In this document: positions 17,592 through 27,242 of the stretch, piece after piece
How the letters are laid out: each line of letters begins with the position of its first letter
How positions within the stretch are numbered: the stretch's first letter is position 1
From: Stenotrophomonas sp. ISL-67
GTDB lineage: Bacteria > Pseudomonadota > Gammaproteobacteria > Xanthomonadales > Xanthomonadaceae
Reading direction: 5' to 3'
Assembly (NCBI RefSeq): GCF_018612915.1
Contig: NZ_JAGGRL010000006.1
Span: forward strand, 186,001-250,000
DNA: 64,000 nt
Made by a program: the position numbers and the translations under genes
The notes under the pieces: model-generated
Seen by the model: the letters and a program-made list of their open reading frames with translations, nothing else
The model's database searches: none
What the model was told of the DNA's origin: nothing

Positions 17592-18140
17592 ATGATTTCG
17601 ACCCGCTCGCTGGCCCGCCGTGGCCTGACCCGCCTGGCCCTGACCCTCGCGTTGGGCCTGGCCGCCATCGCCCCGGCCCTGGCCGCGCCGCCGTCGGATG
17701 CGGACATCAACCGCCTGCTGGCCGCTTCGCGCGCGCAGAACATGCTGGATTCGATGGTGCCCAGGATGGAGGAGATGCAGCGCCAGCAGTTCCTGCAGAT
17801 CGCGCAGCAGCGCAAGCTGGATGATCAGCAGAAGGTGCAGCTGCAGAAGATCGAGCAGCGCAGCAGTGAAACCATTCGCAAGGCACTGTCATGGCAGCAG
17901 CTGCGGCCGATGTACGTGGACCTTTACAAGAAAACCTTCACCAAGGAAGACGTACTGGCCATGGCCGAGTTCTACGAGAGTTCGGCCGGGCAGAGCCTGC
18001 TGGACAAGACCCCGGCGCTGATGCAGAACGCAATGGTGGCCATCCAGGACCGGATGCAGCCGCTGTTCGTGGACCTGCAGAAGGACCTGGAAGCGATCGT
18101 GAACGAGACGCCCGCAGCACCGGCACCGGCAACCCGATAG
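17592..18140 (+). CDS. DUF2059-family exported protein
   Basis: A 182-aa protein with a signal peptide (hydrophobic LTRLALTLALGLAAIAPALA, cleavage near ALA-AP), so it is probably periplasmic. The body is helical and charged; the DUF2059 signature is recognisable in YKKTFTKEDVLAMAEFYESSAGQSLLDKTP. The C-terminus is Ala/Pro-rich. DUF2059 proteins have no established biochemical function. It stands alone, divergent from arfB, with a SMAG inverted pair after its stop. Confidence 0.85.
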   Translation: MISTRSLARRGLTRLALTLALGLAAIAPALAAPPSDADINRLLAASRAQNMLDSMVPRMEEMQRQQFLQIAQQRKLDDQQKVQLQKIEQRSSETIRKALSWQQLRPMYVDLYKKTFTKEDVLAMAEFYESSAGQSLLDKTPALMQNAMVAIQDRMQPLFVDLQKDLEAIVNETPAAPAPATR

Positions 18141-18163
18141 GTCGAACGCTGCCGGGCGCGCGT

Positions 18164-18237
18164 GGGACACGCATGGCGTGTCGCTACGCCCCGATCAGCC
18201 CGGCCAATCCCGCGTAGTGACACGCCATGCGTGTCCC
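18164..18237. repeat. SMAG inverted pair (GACACGCCATGCGTGTC subtype)
   Basis: Two palindromes at 18164-18187 and 18214-18237 in opposite orientation, separated by 26 bp. They could pair along most of their length and act as a terminator between the convergent DUF2059 and truC genes. Confidence 0.8.
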
Positions 18238-18263
18238 CGCGGTCCCGGCCCCGGGCACCGGCA

Positions 18264-18986
18264 TTACCAGCCGAACAGATCCATCGCCTTGCGGAATTCG
18301 CCTTCGACCGGCGCGCTGACATCCATCGGCGTGCCGTCCGGATGCGGGAAACGCAGGCGTTCGGCGTGCAGCAGCATGCGGTGGATGCCCTGCATGCGGA
18401 AGCTGCGGTTGTGGCGGCCATCGCCGTGGCTGGTATCGCCGATCAGGTGGTGCGAGAGATGCTTGAGGTGCCGGCGGATCTGGCGGAAGCGCCCGGTCTG
18501 CGGCTGGCAGCGCAGCAGCGCGTAGCGCGAGGTGGCGAACTCGCCAACCGGCACGCTGATTTCACCCACGGCCACGCGCTGGAAATGGGTGATGGCCTGC
18601 TTCTTCACCGGCTTGCCCGGGCCGCCGTCCAGGTCGTGGTCAACCGTGAACGCTGCTTCGGCCGGCCAACCACGGCAGATGGCCAGGTAATCCTTGGTGA
18701 CATCGCCGCCCATCAGCGATTTGCCCAGCACGCTGGCGCTTTCGCGGTCGAAGGCCAGCAGCAGGCAACCGCTGGTGGCGCGGTCCAGGCGGTGCACCAG
18801 GAAGATCGGCCTGCCCAGCTGCTCGCGCAGGCGGTCGGCGAGGAAATCATCCTCGCCGCGGGCCAGTTTGCTGTCGTGGACCATCAGCCCGGCAGGCTTG
18901 TTCACTACCGCCAGGCGCTCGTCCACGTGCAGCAGCTGCAGCGGCGGCAGCGCCACCGGCGCCTCGACCGCGGCGTCGGCGGGCAT
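18264..18986 (-). CDS. truC: RluA-family pseudouridine synthase, TruC-like
   Basis: A 240-aa protein. The catalytic motif VHRLDRATSG contains the essential Asp, preceded by VNKPAGLMVHDS and followed by KDYLAICRG and QTGRFRQIRRHL, all typical of the RluA branch. The MVHDS and HHLIGDTSHGDG segments favour TruC, which modifies uridine 65 of tRNA. ATG 18986 lies 11 bp after the ubiB stop; a GTG at 19001 overlapping that stop (GTGA) is equally possible and would give 245 aa with translational coupling. Confidence 0.88.
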   Translation of the reverse strand: MPADAAVEAPVALPPLQLLHVDERLAVVNKPAGLMVHDSKLARGEDDFLADRLREQLGRPIFLVHRLDRATSGCLLLAFDRESASVLGKSLMGGDVTKDYLAICRGWPAEAAFTVDHDLDGGPGKPVKKQAITHFQRVAVGEISVPVGEFATSRYALLRCQPQTGRFRQIRRHLKHLSHHLIGDTSHGDGRHNRSFRMQGIHRMLLHAERLRFPHPDGTPMDVSAPVEGEFRKAMDLFGW

Positions 18987-18997
18987 CTCGATATCGG

Positions 18998-20656
18998 TCA
19001 CCGGCGCCACCACGCGCTGGCCAGCGAGAACAGGCCCGCCGCACCACTCACCCAGCTCCACACCGGCGCATCGCCGAAATACCAACCGCCCGGCTGCATG
19101 CCGTAGAGCACGGCGGCGACGATCAGCAGGCCGACGCCGGCAATCGCAGCCACCGCGCGTTTCTGCAGCTTCTGCAGGTTGGTGTTGAGCGCCACCAGGT
19201 CCTGCGAGCGCATCGACAGTTCATGCCCACCTTCCACCTGCTGGCGCAGCCAGGCGTGCACCAGGCGCGGCATGTCCGGGGTGTGGGTCATGATTTCCGG
19301 CAGGCGCTTGCGCAGTTCCTTGAACACCCGGCGCGGGCTGTAGCGCTCGCGCAGGATGCGTTCCAGCACCGGCCGCGCCACCGCCCAGATATCCAGTTCC
19401 GGATCCAGCTGGCGGCCCACGCCTTCGATGTTGAGCAGGGTCTTCTGCAGCAGGATCAACTGTGGCTGCAGGGTCAGCTCATAGCGCTGGGCCACGCGGA
19501 ACAGCTTGATCAGCACCTCGGCGAGCGAGATCTGCGACAGCGGGCGGGTGAAGTACGGTTCGCATACCGAACGCGCGGCCGCTTCGAGTTCATCGATGCG
19601 CACGTTGTTGGGCATCCAGCCGGCTTCGACGTGGAGCTCGGCCATGCGCCGGTAGTCCTTGTTGAAGATGGCCATGAAGTTTTCGGCCAGGTAGTACTGA
19701 TCTTCTTCGGACAGCTGGCCCATGATGCCGAAATCCAGCGCGATGAAGCGCGGGTTGTCGCGGCGCGCCGGATCGGTGTCGACCCAGATGTTGCCGGCGT
19801 GCGCATCAGCGTGGAAGAAGTTGTCGCGGAACACCTGGGTGTAGAACACGCGCACGCCCTTGGCCGCGAGCGCCCTGCGGTCGATGCCGGCCTTGTCCAG
19901 CGCGGCGATGTCGTCCGACGGAATACCCCACACCCGTTCCAGGGTCAGCGCGCGCTCGGCGGTGTGGCTCCAGATCACCTCGGGCACGTACAGGTCGTCC
20001 GAGTCCACCCAGTTGCGGCGCAGGACGCTGGCATTGGCGCCTTCGCGCTGCAGGTCCAGCTCGGCGGCCAGGGTGTTTTCGACTTCGGCCACCACTTCGC
20101 GCGGACGGATCTTGTCGGCGCGCGGGTGGGTGCGTTCGACCAGCGCGGCAGCCGACTTGAGCAGCGCGATGTCGGCGTCGATCTGCTTTTCGATATCCGG
20201 GCGCAACACCTTGACCACCACCTGGCGGCCATCGGCCAGCGTGGCCGCATGGACCTGGGCGATCGAGGCCGAGGCCAGCGGCTGCAGGTCGAAGCTGGCG
20301 AACGCCTCGGCGACCGGGCGGCCCAGTGCCTGTTCCACGATGCGCTGTGCGGTGGCGCCATCGAACGGCTTGACCCGGTCCTGCAGCAAGGTGAGTTCGT
20401 TGGCGATATCGGCCGGAATCAGGTCGCGACGGGTGGACAGGATCTGACCGAACTTGACGAAGATCGGGCCCAGGTCCTGCAGTGCCAGGCGCAGGCGCGC
20501 GCCCCGCGACTGCGCGGCAATGTCGGCCGAGGCACGCGGCACGAATGGCTTGGCCAGGCGCAGCCAGCCTTCCAGCGGGGTACCTTCCAGCAGGTCGTCC
20601 AGGCGGTAGCGCAGGATCACCCGACCAATGCGGCTTGCCCGGAACACCGCCTTCAT
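18998..20656 (-). CDS. ubiB: UbiB, ABC1-type kinase-like protein for ubiquinone biosynthesis
   Basis: A 552-aa protein of the atypical UbiB kinase family. The KxGQ motif [11 protein letters not shown] lies near residue 67, the nucleotide loop is A-rich ([10 protein letters not shown]), and the catalytic-loop-like [10 protein letters not shown] and metal motif DFGIMGQL follow. Two C-terminal membrane helices (~500-548) anchor it. It supports ubiquinone synthesis, probably as an ATPase that extracts lipid intermediates. Its ATG overlaps the ubiJ stop by 4 bp (ATGA), matching the known UbiJ-UbiB linkage. Confidence 0.95.
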   Translation of the reverse strand: MKAVFRASRIGRVILRYRLDDLLEGTPLEGWLRLAKPFVPRASADIAAQSRGARLRLALQDLGPIFVKFGQILSTRRDLIPADIANELTLLQDRVKPFDGATAQRIVEQALGRPVAEAFASFDLQPLASASIAQVHAATLADGRQVVVKVLRPDIEKQIDADIALLKSAAALVERTHPRADKIRPREVVAEVENTLAAELDLQREGANASVLRRNWVDSDDLYVPEVIWSHTAERALTLERVWGIPSDDIAALDKAGIDRRALAAKGVRVFYTQVFRDNFFHADAHAGNIWVDTDPARRDNPRFIALDFGIMGQLSEEDQYYLAENFMAIFNKDYRRMAELHVEAGWMPNNVRIDELEAAARSVCEPYFTRPLSQISLAEVLIKLFRVAQRYELTLQPQLILLQKTLLNIEGVGRQLDPELDIWAVARPVLERILRERYSPRRVFKELRKRLPEIMTHTPDMPRLVHAWLRQQVEGGHELSMRSQDLVALNTNLQKLQKRAVAAIAGVGLLIVAAVLYGMQPGGWYFGDAPVWSWVSGAAGLFSLASAWWRR

Positions 20657-21294
20657 GCGCGCACCTGGGCAAGCCGCTGCACGCGGGCGGCGATGCGTTC
20701 GACGTCGTCGCGCATCACATCCACATCGTCGTGGAAGGCATCCAGCTCGGCTCGGGCTACCACGTCGCGCGACTCCTCGGTGACAAAATCGGCGGCGCTG
20801 TGCGCCAGGTCGGACGCGCCACGGCGCGCATGCTGCAGGGCCGAACGCAGCGCATTGGCCACCTGCACGCCCAGAATTTCGCCAAACACCCGCACGAACG
20901 GCAGCTGCCAGTCCGGGTCGAAACGGCTGGCCAGCTGCTGCAGGCGGCGCGCCAGTTCGGCATCGCCGGACACCTTGACCCGCCCCGCCGGAGCATCACC
21001 GCCACGGCGCGCGTTGGCCAGCAACGGCAGCTGCGCCAGCACTCCCCCCAGCGTGCTGCGCACGGCCAGGTCCGGCTCCTGCTGCGGGTCTACCGGGCCC
21101 ACGGTGAGGCGCTCGCCATCGACCCCGATCCGCATCGCCAGCGCGGGCGATTCCAGGGTCAGGGCGATGTGGCGGCCATCCAGCGCGGCCAGCGCGCGGC
21201 GGGTATCGGGGTCCAGCGCCAGGGTGCGGTTGAGCGCGAGCTGCAGCGCGTTGCCAGCCAGGGGCTTGAGGGAGGAGAGCAGGGAGCGGGGCAT
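20653..21294 (-). CDS. ubiJ: UbiJ, SCP2-domain accessory factor of ubiquinone biosynthesis
   Basis: A 213-aa protein. Residues ~15-120 form an SCP2-like lipid-binding domain ([25 protein letters not shown]-type strands), followed by a helical C-terminus with a [20 protein letters not shown] coiled coil. UbiJ presents ubiquinone intermediates to the soluble Ubi complex. It is directly upstream of ubiB with a 4-bp overlap. ubiE, normally next to it, is not in this window; ddl is divergent on the other side. Confidence 0.9.
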   Translation of the reverse strand: MPRSLLSSLKPLAGNALQLALNRTLALDPDTRRALAALDGRHIALTLESPALAMRIGVDGERLTVGPVDPQQEPDLAVRSTLGGVLAQLPLLANARRGGDAPAGRVKVSGDAELARRLQQLASRFDPDWQLPFVRVFGEILGVQVANALRSALQHARRGASDLAHSAADFVTEESRDVVARAELDAFHDDVDVMRDDVERIAARVQRLAQVRA

Positions 21295-21386
21295 TGCGTC
21301 ATTCTACCCGCGCCGGACCCGCCGTTCCGATGAACGCGTCGCCACACGCATAGGGCGTGATGTTGCTGCGGCCTGCCCATTCTGGC

Positions 21387-21452
21387 GTAGAGCCACGCCC
21401 TGCGTGGCTGAAGCACCGTCGGCGATTCCAGCCACGCAGGGCGTGGCTCTAC
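21387..21452. repeat. SMAG inverted pair upstream of ddl
   Basis: Perfectly complementary 23-bp arms (21387-21409, 21430-21452) of the GAGCCACGCCCTGCGTGGCT subtype, with a 20-bp spacer. A near-identical pair follows ddl at 22610-22675. Confidence 0.85.
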
Positions 21453-21486
21453 AATCGTCACACGTATGGCAGGAGTGGCGGCAGGC

Positions 21487-22590
21487 ATGGGCAAGATCCG
21501 GGTAGGCATCATTTTCGGTGGCCGTTCGGCCGAACACGAGGTTTCGCTGCAGTCGGCGAAGAACATTCTGGATGCGCTGGACAAGGACCGCTTCGAGGTC
21601 ACCCTGATCGGCATCGACAAGCAGGGCCAGTGGCACGTGAGCGACCCGGACGGATTCCTGCTGCACGCCGCCGACCCCGCGCGCATCGCGCTGAACCGCT
21701 CCGGCCAGGGCGTGGCGGTGCTGCCCGGCGCCGAGCGCCAGCAGCTGGTGCCGGCCACCCCGGCCGCTGCGCTGGCCCAGATCGATGTGGTGTTCCCGAT
21801 CGTGCATGGCACGCTGGGCGAGGACGGCTCGCTGCAGGGACTGCTGCGCATGGCCAACCTGCCCTTCGTCGGCTCCGGCGTACTGGGCTCTGCGGTGGCG
21901 ATGGACAAGGATGTGGCCAAGCGCCTGCTGCGTGACGCCGGGCTGGCGGTGGCACCATTCGCCTGCTTCACGCGGGCCACCGCCGGTTCTGCCGACTACG
22001 CCGCGCTTGCAGCGAAGCTGGGCAGCCCGCTGTTCGTCAAACCCGCCAACCAGGGTTCGTCGGTGGGCGTAAGCAAGGTGCGCAGCGCGCAGGAATTCCA
22101 GGAGGCGCTGGCACTGGCGCTGGACTACGACCACAAGGCGCTGGTGGAATCTGCCATCGACGGCCGCGAGATCGAATGCGCGGTGCTGGGCAATGCAGCG
22201 CCCGAGGCGAGCGTGTGCGGCGAAGTGGTGGTACATGACGAGTTCTATTCGTACGACACCAAGTACATCAGCGAGAACGGCGCGGATGTGGTGGTTCCCG
22301 CCGACATCAGTGCGGCCGACCAGCAGCGCATCCGCGACATCGCGGTGCGCGCCTACCAGGCGCTGGACTGCGCCGGACTGGCGCGGGTGGATGTGTTCCT
22401 CACCGGCAACGGTGAGGTCGTCATCAACGAGATCAACACCCTGCCCGGCTTTACCCGGATCAGCATGTACCCAAAGCTGTGGGCTGCCAGTGGCCTGGAT
22501 TACACCGCGCTGATCACCCGGCTGCTGGAGTTGGCGCTGGAGCGCCATGCCAGCGAGCGCGCATTGCGCAGCTCGATCGGGGCGCCCTGA
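21487..22590 (+). CDS. ddl: D-alanine--D-alanine ligase
   Basis: A 367-aa ATP-grasp enzyme joining two D-alanines for peptidoglycan. N-terminal [46 protein letters not shown] (ATP loop) and the C-terminal EINTLPGFT metal site are all intact. The length fits DdlA more than the shorter mur-cluster DdlB. ATG 21487 is chosen; an ATG 21 bp upstream is in frame but has no ribosome site. It stands alone, flanked on both sides by near-identical SMAG dimers. Confidence 0.96.
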   Translation: MGKIRVGIIFGGRSAEHEVSLQSAKNILDALDKDRFEVTLIGIDKQGQWHVSDPDGFLLHAADPARIALNRSGQGVAVLPGAERQQLVPATPAAALAQIDVVFPIVHGTLGEDGSLQGLLRMANLPFVGSGVLGSAVAMDKDVAKRLLRDAGLAVAPFACFTRATAGSADYAALAAKLGSPLFVKPANQGSSVGVSKVRSAQEFQEALALALDYDHKALVESAIDGREIECAVLGNAAPEASVCGEVVVHDEFYSYDTKYISENGADVVVPADISAADQQRIRDIAVRAYQALDCAGLARVDVFLTGNGEVVINEINTLPGFTRISMYPKLWAASGLDYTALITRLLELALERHASERALRSSIGAP

Positions 22591-22609
22591 ACCGCGGGCG
22601 GTCTGGGAC

Positions 22610-22675
22610 GTAGCGCCACACCCTGCGTGGCTGACGCACCGTCGGCAATTCCAGCCACGCAGGGCGTGGCTCTAC
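22610..22675. repeat. SMAG inverted pair downstream of ddl
   Basis: The same arm subtype and almost the same spacer (GCACCGTCGGCAATTCC) as the pair at 21387-21452; the left arm has a few changes (GTAGCGCCACACCC). Confidence 0.85.
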
Positions 22676-22703
22676 GCGTCCTGCAGACCAGGGCCCAACG
22701 CAA

Positions 22704-22739
22704 CGAGGGCCTGGCGCTCTTTCGAACGCCAGGCCCTCG
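22704..22739. terminator. Hairpin terminator between ddl and the UPF0391 gene
   Basis: A perfect 13-bp stem (22704-22716 with 22727-22739) of GAGGGCCTGGCG type around a 10-nt loop CTCTTTCGAA. It lies between convergent genes, so it may serve both strands. Confidence 0.7.
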
Positions 22740-22771
22740 GCGGATTGCGCTGGATCATGCCGGCCTGCGCA

Positions 22772-22927
22772 CTACCCTCGCTTACGGAACATCGAAACAA
22801 TGGCCAGGATCAGGAACACCACGAACAGGATCCAGGCAATGTTGCTGGCAGTACCGGCGATGCCGGAGAAGCCGAGCACCGCCGCAATGATGGCGATAAC
22901 GAAAAAGATTACGGCGTAATGCAGCAT
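22772..22927 (-). CDS. UPF0391/DUF1328 small membrane protein
   Basis: A 51-aa protein made of two hydrophobic helices ([21 protein letters not shown] and [17 protein letters not shown]) and a basic C-terminal FRKRG. This is the whole of the YtjA/UPF0391 family, found in many proteobacteria and often stress-induced, with no known activity. ATG 22927 gives the standard start. It is upstream of nothing on its strand and convergent with ddl. Confidence 0.88.
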   Translation of the reverse strand: MLHYAVIFFVIAIIAAVLGFSGIAGTASNIAWILFVVFLILAIVSMFRKRG

Positions 22928-22988
22928 GTCGATCCTCGCGTCGTGCGTGCCGGATTGGCGTGCTGCCATCTTCACCAAGCCCCGGTGT

Positions 22989-23999
22989 TCAGGAAGTGAT
23001 GGCTTCCTCGCCGCGCGATGAAGCCTTCAGCCTCGTGAGACCTTCGTCAATGCTGACCTGTGGCACGTAACCGAAGTCGCGCCGCGCCGGTTCCATGCTG
23101 TACCAGTGCGGCGTGCACAGCTGCTCGGCAAGGAAGCGGGTCATCGGCGGTTCGCCACGCAGACGCAGCAGCGGCCACAGCCGTTCCGCCACCGCGCCGA
23201 TGCGGTAAGCGGTCTTGAAGCTGATCGACTTCTCCACTGCCGGCGCGCCGACCGCGGCCATCAGCTTGTTGAGCAGCTCGCGCATCGGCAGCGGCTCGCC
23301 GTTGGAAATGAAGTACGCCTTGCCGGCACACGCAGCGCCCGGGGCCAGGTGTTCGAAGGCCAGGAAGTGGGCCAGCGCCGCGTTGTCGATGTAGGTGGTA
23401 TCGACCAGGTTCGTTCCATCGCCAACAAAGCGCAGACGCCCGGCGCGGGCACGTTCGGCCAGGCGCGGCACCAGCTGCTGGTCGCCCGGGCCCCAGATCA
23501 ATCGCGGGCGCAGCGCCACGGTCGCCAGGGTGGCGTCGTTGGCGGCCAGCACGTGTTGCTCGGCGATGGTCTTGGTGGCTGCATACGGGGCCTGGAAGTT
23601 TTCGCCGTACGGCACCTCGTCGGCGCCCAGGCCTTCCACCGGATGGGTGGCGCGGTGGGTGACACTCGGCGTGGAGGTGTACACCAGCGCGCGCACGCCA
23701 TGCGTGCGGCAGGCGGCGATGACGTTGTCGGTACCGACCACGTTGGCCAGGTGGTAGCTATCAAAGCTGCCCCACGCGCCGGCCTTGGCACCGTTGTGGA
23801 AGACCGCATCCACCCCGGCCACTGCGTGGCGCACTGCGTCGGCGTCGGCCAGGTCGCCGCGGATCTGGCCCACGCCCAGCGCAGCCAGCGGCGGGTAGTC
23901 GCCGCGGTTGAAACTCAGCACCTCATGGCCGCGCGCGACCAGGCCACGGCACAGCGCCTGGCCAAGGAAACCACCACCACCGGTGACAAGGATCTTCAT
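22989..23999 (-). CDS. oleD: OleD, NAD(P)-dependent 3-keto/hydroxy acid reductase of olefin biosynthesis
   Basis: A 336-aa extended short-chain dehydrogenase. The nucleotide-binding motif TGGGGFLG is at the N-terminus and the catalytic pair is in YAATK (residues ~137-141), preceded by VYTSTPSV. In the Ole pathway it reduces the 2-alkyl-3-ketoacid made by OleA to the beta-hydroxy acid. Its ATG overlaps the oleC stop (ATGA), so it is translated as part of an oleC-oleD operon. Xanthomonadaceae are known hosts of oleABCD, which supports OleD over other sterol-dehydrogenase-like proteins. Confidence 0.93.
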   Translation of the reverse strand: MKILVTGGGGFLGQALCRGLVARGHEVLSFNRGDYPPLAALGVGQIRGDLADADAVRHAVAGVDAVFHNGAKAGAWGSFDSYHLANVVGTDNVIAACRTHGVRALVYTSTPSVTHRATHPVEGLGADEVPYGENFQAPYAATKTIAEQHVLAANDATLATVALRPRLIWGPGDQQLVPRLAERARAGRLRFVGDGTNLVDTTYIDNAALAHFLAFEHLAPGAACAGKAYFISNGEPLPMRELLNKLMAAVGAPAVEKSISFKTAYRIGAVAERLWPLLRLRGEPPMTRFLAEQLCTPHWYSMEPARRDFGYVPQVSIDEGLTRLKASSRGEEAITS

Positions 24000-25651
24000 G
24001 CGGGTTGTTCCATGCGGGTTGCGGCCCAGGCCGCGAGCTTCTCGCGGCCGATCTTGGCGTTGTGGCGGATATCGACCGGGAAGCCGGGGTGCAGCAGGAA
24101 GCGTTCGATGCGCACGGTGCCGGCATGCGCGGCCGCTTCGTCGCGCAGCCGCTGCTGCAGGGCCAGCGAATCGGCCGTGCCTGATTGCAGTTCATAGCAG
24201 AGCACCGGCAGCTGCGCACCGCCCGCGCCGACCCCGACCAGCGCGGTGCGGGCGATGCCGTCCAACGCGTTGAACACCGGCTCCACCTGTTCGGTGTACA
24301 GCGGGCCGTGCGCGGTTTCCAGGCGCTGGGTCTTGCGTCCGCAGAACCACAACCGGCCCTCCGCATCGAAGTAGCCGACATCGCCCATGCGGTGCACCAC
24401 GCGGGTGCTGCCGTCGGCGCGGGTCTCGGTGATCTTGGCCGCCGCAGTGGCCTGCGGGCGGTTGAAGTAGCTGTCGGTGGCGGTCGGGCCGGCCACGGTG
24501 ATTTCGCCCACCACACCCTGCGCGACCTCGCGCGCCTGAGACCAGTCCGGCAGCGGCGCGTCATCGATGGCGATGATGCGCACCTCGTTGGGTGCCACTA
24601 CCCGGCCCACGCAGGTGCCGGCGCCGGCCTCGGTGGCCTGGCGGGTGCTTTCCAGCTCGCGGCCTTCGATCACCGCCACCGGCAGGCATTCGGTGGCGCC
24701 GTAGGGGGTCCAGAACTGGGCATCGTCGGGCAGCAGCCTGCGGATGCGCGCCACCACGTCCGGCGGCACCGGCGCGCCGGCCGAGGTCACCCGGCGCACG
24801 CCGGGCAGCGGCTGGCCATGGTCGGCCAGCACCCGGATCAGCGCGGGCGAGCCGAACAACTGGGTCACCCCGAAGCGGGTGATCGCGTCGTGCAGCTTGC
24901 GCGGGTCGGCCTTGGCCGGGCGGGTCGGGTCCATGTCCGGGATGACCGAGGTCAGCCCCAGCGCCGGATCGAACAGCGCGAAGGGCGGGAAGGTCGGCAG
25001 GTCGACCCCACCGGCCTCCATCCCGAAGGCCGAGCGCAGCAGGTCCACCTGGCCAACGAAATGGCGGTGGCGGTAGACCACGCCCTTGGGCACACCGGTG
25101 GAGCCGCTGGTGAACAGGAGGGCGGCGACATCCTCGCCATCGGTGGCGGCCATCGGCTGCGGCTGGCGCGCGCCCTGCAGCTCCAACCGATCCAGGGTGG
25201 TGCCCCCCCAACCCCAGCGTCGACCGACCGTGACCAGGCGCGTGGCAGACGGGCACCAGCGCAGCACCCGCCGCGCGAGGTGAGCCAGGCCGATGCCGAT
25301 GAAGGCCTGCGGCTGGGCTTCGTCCAGGCACTGCTTCAGCGCGCGCTTGTCGATGCCTGGGTCGACCAGTACCGGCACCGCGCCGTTCTTGAACAGCGCG
25401 AACATCAGCAGGAAGAACGCCGGCGAGGGCCGCACCATCACCACCGCACGCACCCCACGGCCGATCCCGTAGGCGGCCAGGCCGGCCGCCATGGCGTCGC
25501 TGCGGGCATCCAGGGTGCGGTAATCCAGGGTCACGTCATAGCGCGCCATGCCGTCCGGGCCGGGCTTGCCGGGGCAGCGGATGGCGATCTGGTCGGGGCG
25601 TTCGCGGGCCAGTTGGGGCAGGCGTGCGGCGATGTTGATCGGGCTGTTCAT
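23996..25651 (-). CDS. oleC: OleC, beta-lactone synthetase (AMP-ligase fold)
   Basis: A 551-aa member of the acyl-adenylate ligase superfamily. The P-loop is [18 protein letters not shown]; the A5-type segment TPYGATEC, the hinge region [18 protein letters not shown] and a C-terminal lysine ([10 protein letters not shown]) are present. In olefin synthesis OleC uses ATP to close the OleD product into a beta-lactone. It is the first gene of the oleCD pair. Immediately upstream is a divergent Cys-cluster gene that separates it from oleB. Confidence 0.94.
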   Translation of the reverse strand: MNSPINIAARLPQLARERPDQIAIRCPGKPGPDGMARYDVTLDYRTLDARSDAMAAGLAAYGIGRGVRAVVMVRPSPAFFLLMFALFKNGAVPVLVDPGIDKRALKQCLDEAQPQAFIGIGLAHLARRVLRWCPSATRLVTVGRRWGWGGTTLDRLELQGARQPQPMAATDGEDVAALLFTSGSTGVPKGVVYRHRHFVGQVDLLRSAFGMEAGGVDLPTFPPFALFDPALGLTSVIPDMDPTRPAKADPRKLHDAITRFGVTQLFGSPALIRVLADHGQPLPGVRRVTSAGAPVPPDVVARIRRLLPDDAQFWTPYGATECLPVAVIEGRELESTRQATEAGAGTCVGRVVAPNEVRIIAIDDAPLPDWSQAREVAQGVVGEITVAGPTATDSYFNRPQATAAAKITETRADGSTRVVHRMGDVGYFDAEGRLWFCGRKTQRLETAHGPLYTEQVEPVFNALDGIARTALVGVGAGGAQLPVLCYELQSGTADSLALQQRLRDEAAAHAGTVRIERFLLHPGFPVDIRHNAKIGREKLAAWAATRMEQPA

Positions 25652-25728
25652 CCGTTCATTGTCGCCGCTGCAGAAAAATCTTGCGCGGCGGCTGCAGCCG
25701 TGGAAAATTCGCCACCTCGTTGTCCCCC

Positions 25729-25751
25729 ATCCACGCAGCGCGTGGATCTAC
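25729..25751 (-). repeat. SMAG element (ATCCACGC subtype)
   Basis: ATCCACGC-AGC-GCGTGGAT followed by CTAC, so GTAG is on the minus strand. It lies 12 bp before the start of the YkgJ-like gene, within its 5' region. Confidence 0.7.
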
Positions 25752-25763
25752 CGGCCCCTACCC

Positions 25764-26132
25764 ATGTCCCATCCCTGCATGACCTGCGGCGCGTGCTGTA
25801 CCCAGTACCGCGTGGCTTTCCACTGGATGGAATCGGACGAGGTCACCCCCGGCGGGGTGCCCCACGCGCTGACCCTGGTGCTGGACCCGCACCGCCTGTG
25901 CATGCGCGGCACCCATTCCACGCCGGTGCGCTGCGTGGCGCTGGATGCGGAGATCGGCGTGTTTTCGCGCTGCAGCATCCACCCCAACCGCCCCAGCGTG
26001 TGCCGCGAGGTGGATGCGTCGTGGGAGTACGGCAAGGCCAGCCCGCAGTGCGACAAGGCGCGGGCGATTCATGGGCTGCCGGCGTTGAGCCTGGACAGCT
26101 GGGTGTGGCGGGACACGCCGGACGCCGCGTAA
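25764..26132 (+). CDS. YkgJ-family Cys-cluster (Zn/Fe-chelating) protein
   Basis: A 122-aa protein beginning with CMTCGACC, the CxxCxxCC head of the YkgJ family (cysteines 5, 8, 11, 12), and a second cluster RCSIHPNRPSVCREV near residue 75. The family binds a metal, perhaps an iron-sulfur cluster; its role is unknown. It is transcribed opposite to the ole genes and sits between oleC and oleB, flanked by SMAG repeats, which suggests it was inserted into an ancestral oleABCD operon. ATG 25764 matches the start of homologues. Confidence 0.85.
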   Translation: MSHPCMTCGACCTQYRVAFHWMESDEVTPGGVPHALTLVLDPHRLCMRGTHSTPVRCVALDAEIGVFSRCSIHPNRPSVCREVDASWEYGKASPQCDKARAIHGLPALSLDSWVWRDTPDAA

Positions 26133-26154
26133 AAAGCATGCCTTGTTCGGTCGG

Positions 26155-26225
26155 GTAGCGCCGGCCGTTGGCCGGCCCACGGATGCGGCCAGCGTTCACG
26201 AGGGCCGGCCAACGGCCGGCGCTAC
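26155..26225. repeat. SMAG inverted pair between ykgJ-like gene and oleB
   Basis: Copies at 26155-26176 (plus) and 26204-26225 (minus), both CCGGCCGTTGGCCGG subtype and perfectly complementary. The pair lies between convergent genes and could act as a terminator. Confidence 0.85.
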
Positions 26226-26271
26226 CGGACAAACCGGATGTTTGTCGGGGAACACGCGGTTTTCCGGCGGA

Positions 26272-27162
26272 TCAGACCGGATTTTTGTCCAGGAACGCGC
26301 GGATCTCCGGCACCAGCACTTCATGCTTGTCTTCCAGCACGTAATGCCCGGCGTCCTCGAAGGCATGCACCTGCGCCTGCGGGAGCGCGGCCTGGAAGCC
26401 CGCCAGGAAGTGGTGGTCGAACACGAAGTCGCGCAGGCCCCAGCCGATGAACGCCGGGCGGTCGGCGAACGAGGGCAGCGCCTGGCCGGCACGTTCCAGC
26501 AGCGACCAGGCCTTGTCGGCCGGGCCCAGCGGAATGTCCTGCATGAAGCGGATGGTGCTGATCCGGTTGGCGTAGCTGTTGTACGGCGACACGTAGGCGC
26601 GGCGCACGTCGGCCGGCATCTTCCGCTCCACGCCCAGCCACGAGGCACCGGACGAGAACGCGTTGAAGGTGCGGATGATCCACTCGCCGATCTTCCAATG
26701 CCGGCCCAGCGCGATCTGCCACGGCATCTGCTTGGCGGCCGGCATCGGGAACGCGGCGGTGTTGAGCACCACCAGGCGCTGGACCTGCGCATGGTGCGAC
26801 AGCGCCCAGCCGAAGCCGATCATGCCGCCCCAGTCGTGCACGGCCAGGGTGACCGGGCCGGTGATGCCCAGATGTACCAGCAGCGCGTCCAGGTCATCCA
26901 CGCGCGACTGCAGGGTGTACTCGTAGTGCGCGTCATCGGGCTTGTCCGACAGGCCCATGCCGATGTGGTCGGGCACGATGCAGCGGTAGCGGTCCGACAA
27001 CCCGGCCACCAGGGTGCGCCAGTAATAGCTCCACGACGGGTTGCCGTGGACCATCACCACCACCTCGCCATCGCGCGGGCCTTCGTCGAGATAGCCCATC
27101 GTCAGGCCCGGGCGGACTTCGAAACGCTGGGGATGGGCGGGGTAACCGGGAAGCATGGGCAT
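26272..27162 (-). CDS. oleB: OleB, beta-lactone decarboxylase (haloalkane-dehalogenase fold)
   Basis: A 296-aa alpha/beta hydrolase of the haloalkane dehalogenase branch. The nucleophile is Asp110 in VHDWGG, the oxyanion segment is HGNPSWSYYW, and the catalytic His is in EDAGHYVLED near residue 273. In the Ole pathway it removes CO2 from the beta-lactone to give the long-chain olefin. It lies downstream of oleA on the same strand, 80 bp away, with a perfect terminator hairpin between them. Some species have OleB fused to OleC; here they are separate. Confidence 0.92.
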   Translation of the reverse strand: MPMLPGYPAHPQRFEVRPGLTMGYLDEGPRDGEVVVMVHGNPSWSYYWRTLVAGLSDRYRCIVPDHIGMGLSDKPDDAHYEYTLQSRVDDLDALLVHLGITGPVTLAVHDWGGMIGFGWALSHHAQVQRLVVLNTAAFPMPAAKQMPWQIALGRHWKIGEWIIRTFNAFSSGASWLGVERKMPADVRRAYVSPYNSYANRISTIRFMQDIPLGPADKAWSLLERAGQALPSFADRPAFIGWGLRDFVFDHHFLAGFQAALPQAQVHAFEDAGHYVLEDKHEVLVPEIRAFLDKNPV

Positions 27163-27180
27163 GGAAGCGCACCTGTGAAA

Positions 27181-27201
27181 AGGGCCGGTAGAACCGGCCC
27201 T
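27181..27201 (-). terminator. Rho-independent terminator between oleA and oleB
   Basis: A perfect 9-bp stem AGGGCCGGT/ACCGGCCCT with a 3-nt loop, followed on the minus strand by TTTTC. It lies between the oleA stop and the oleB start, so much oleA transcription should end here. Confidence 0.8.
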
Positions 27202-27242
27202 CGAGTATGGGAAGAACCGCGCAGCAGCGCTGTAGTGGCCGC

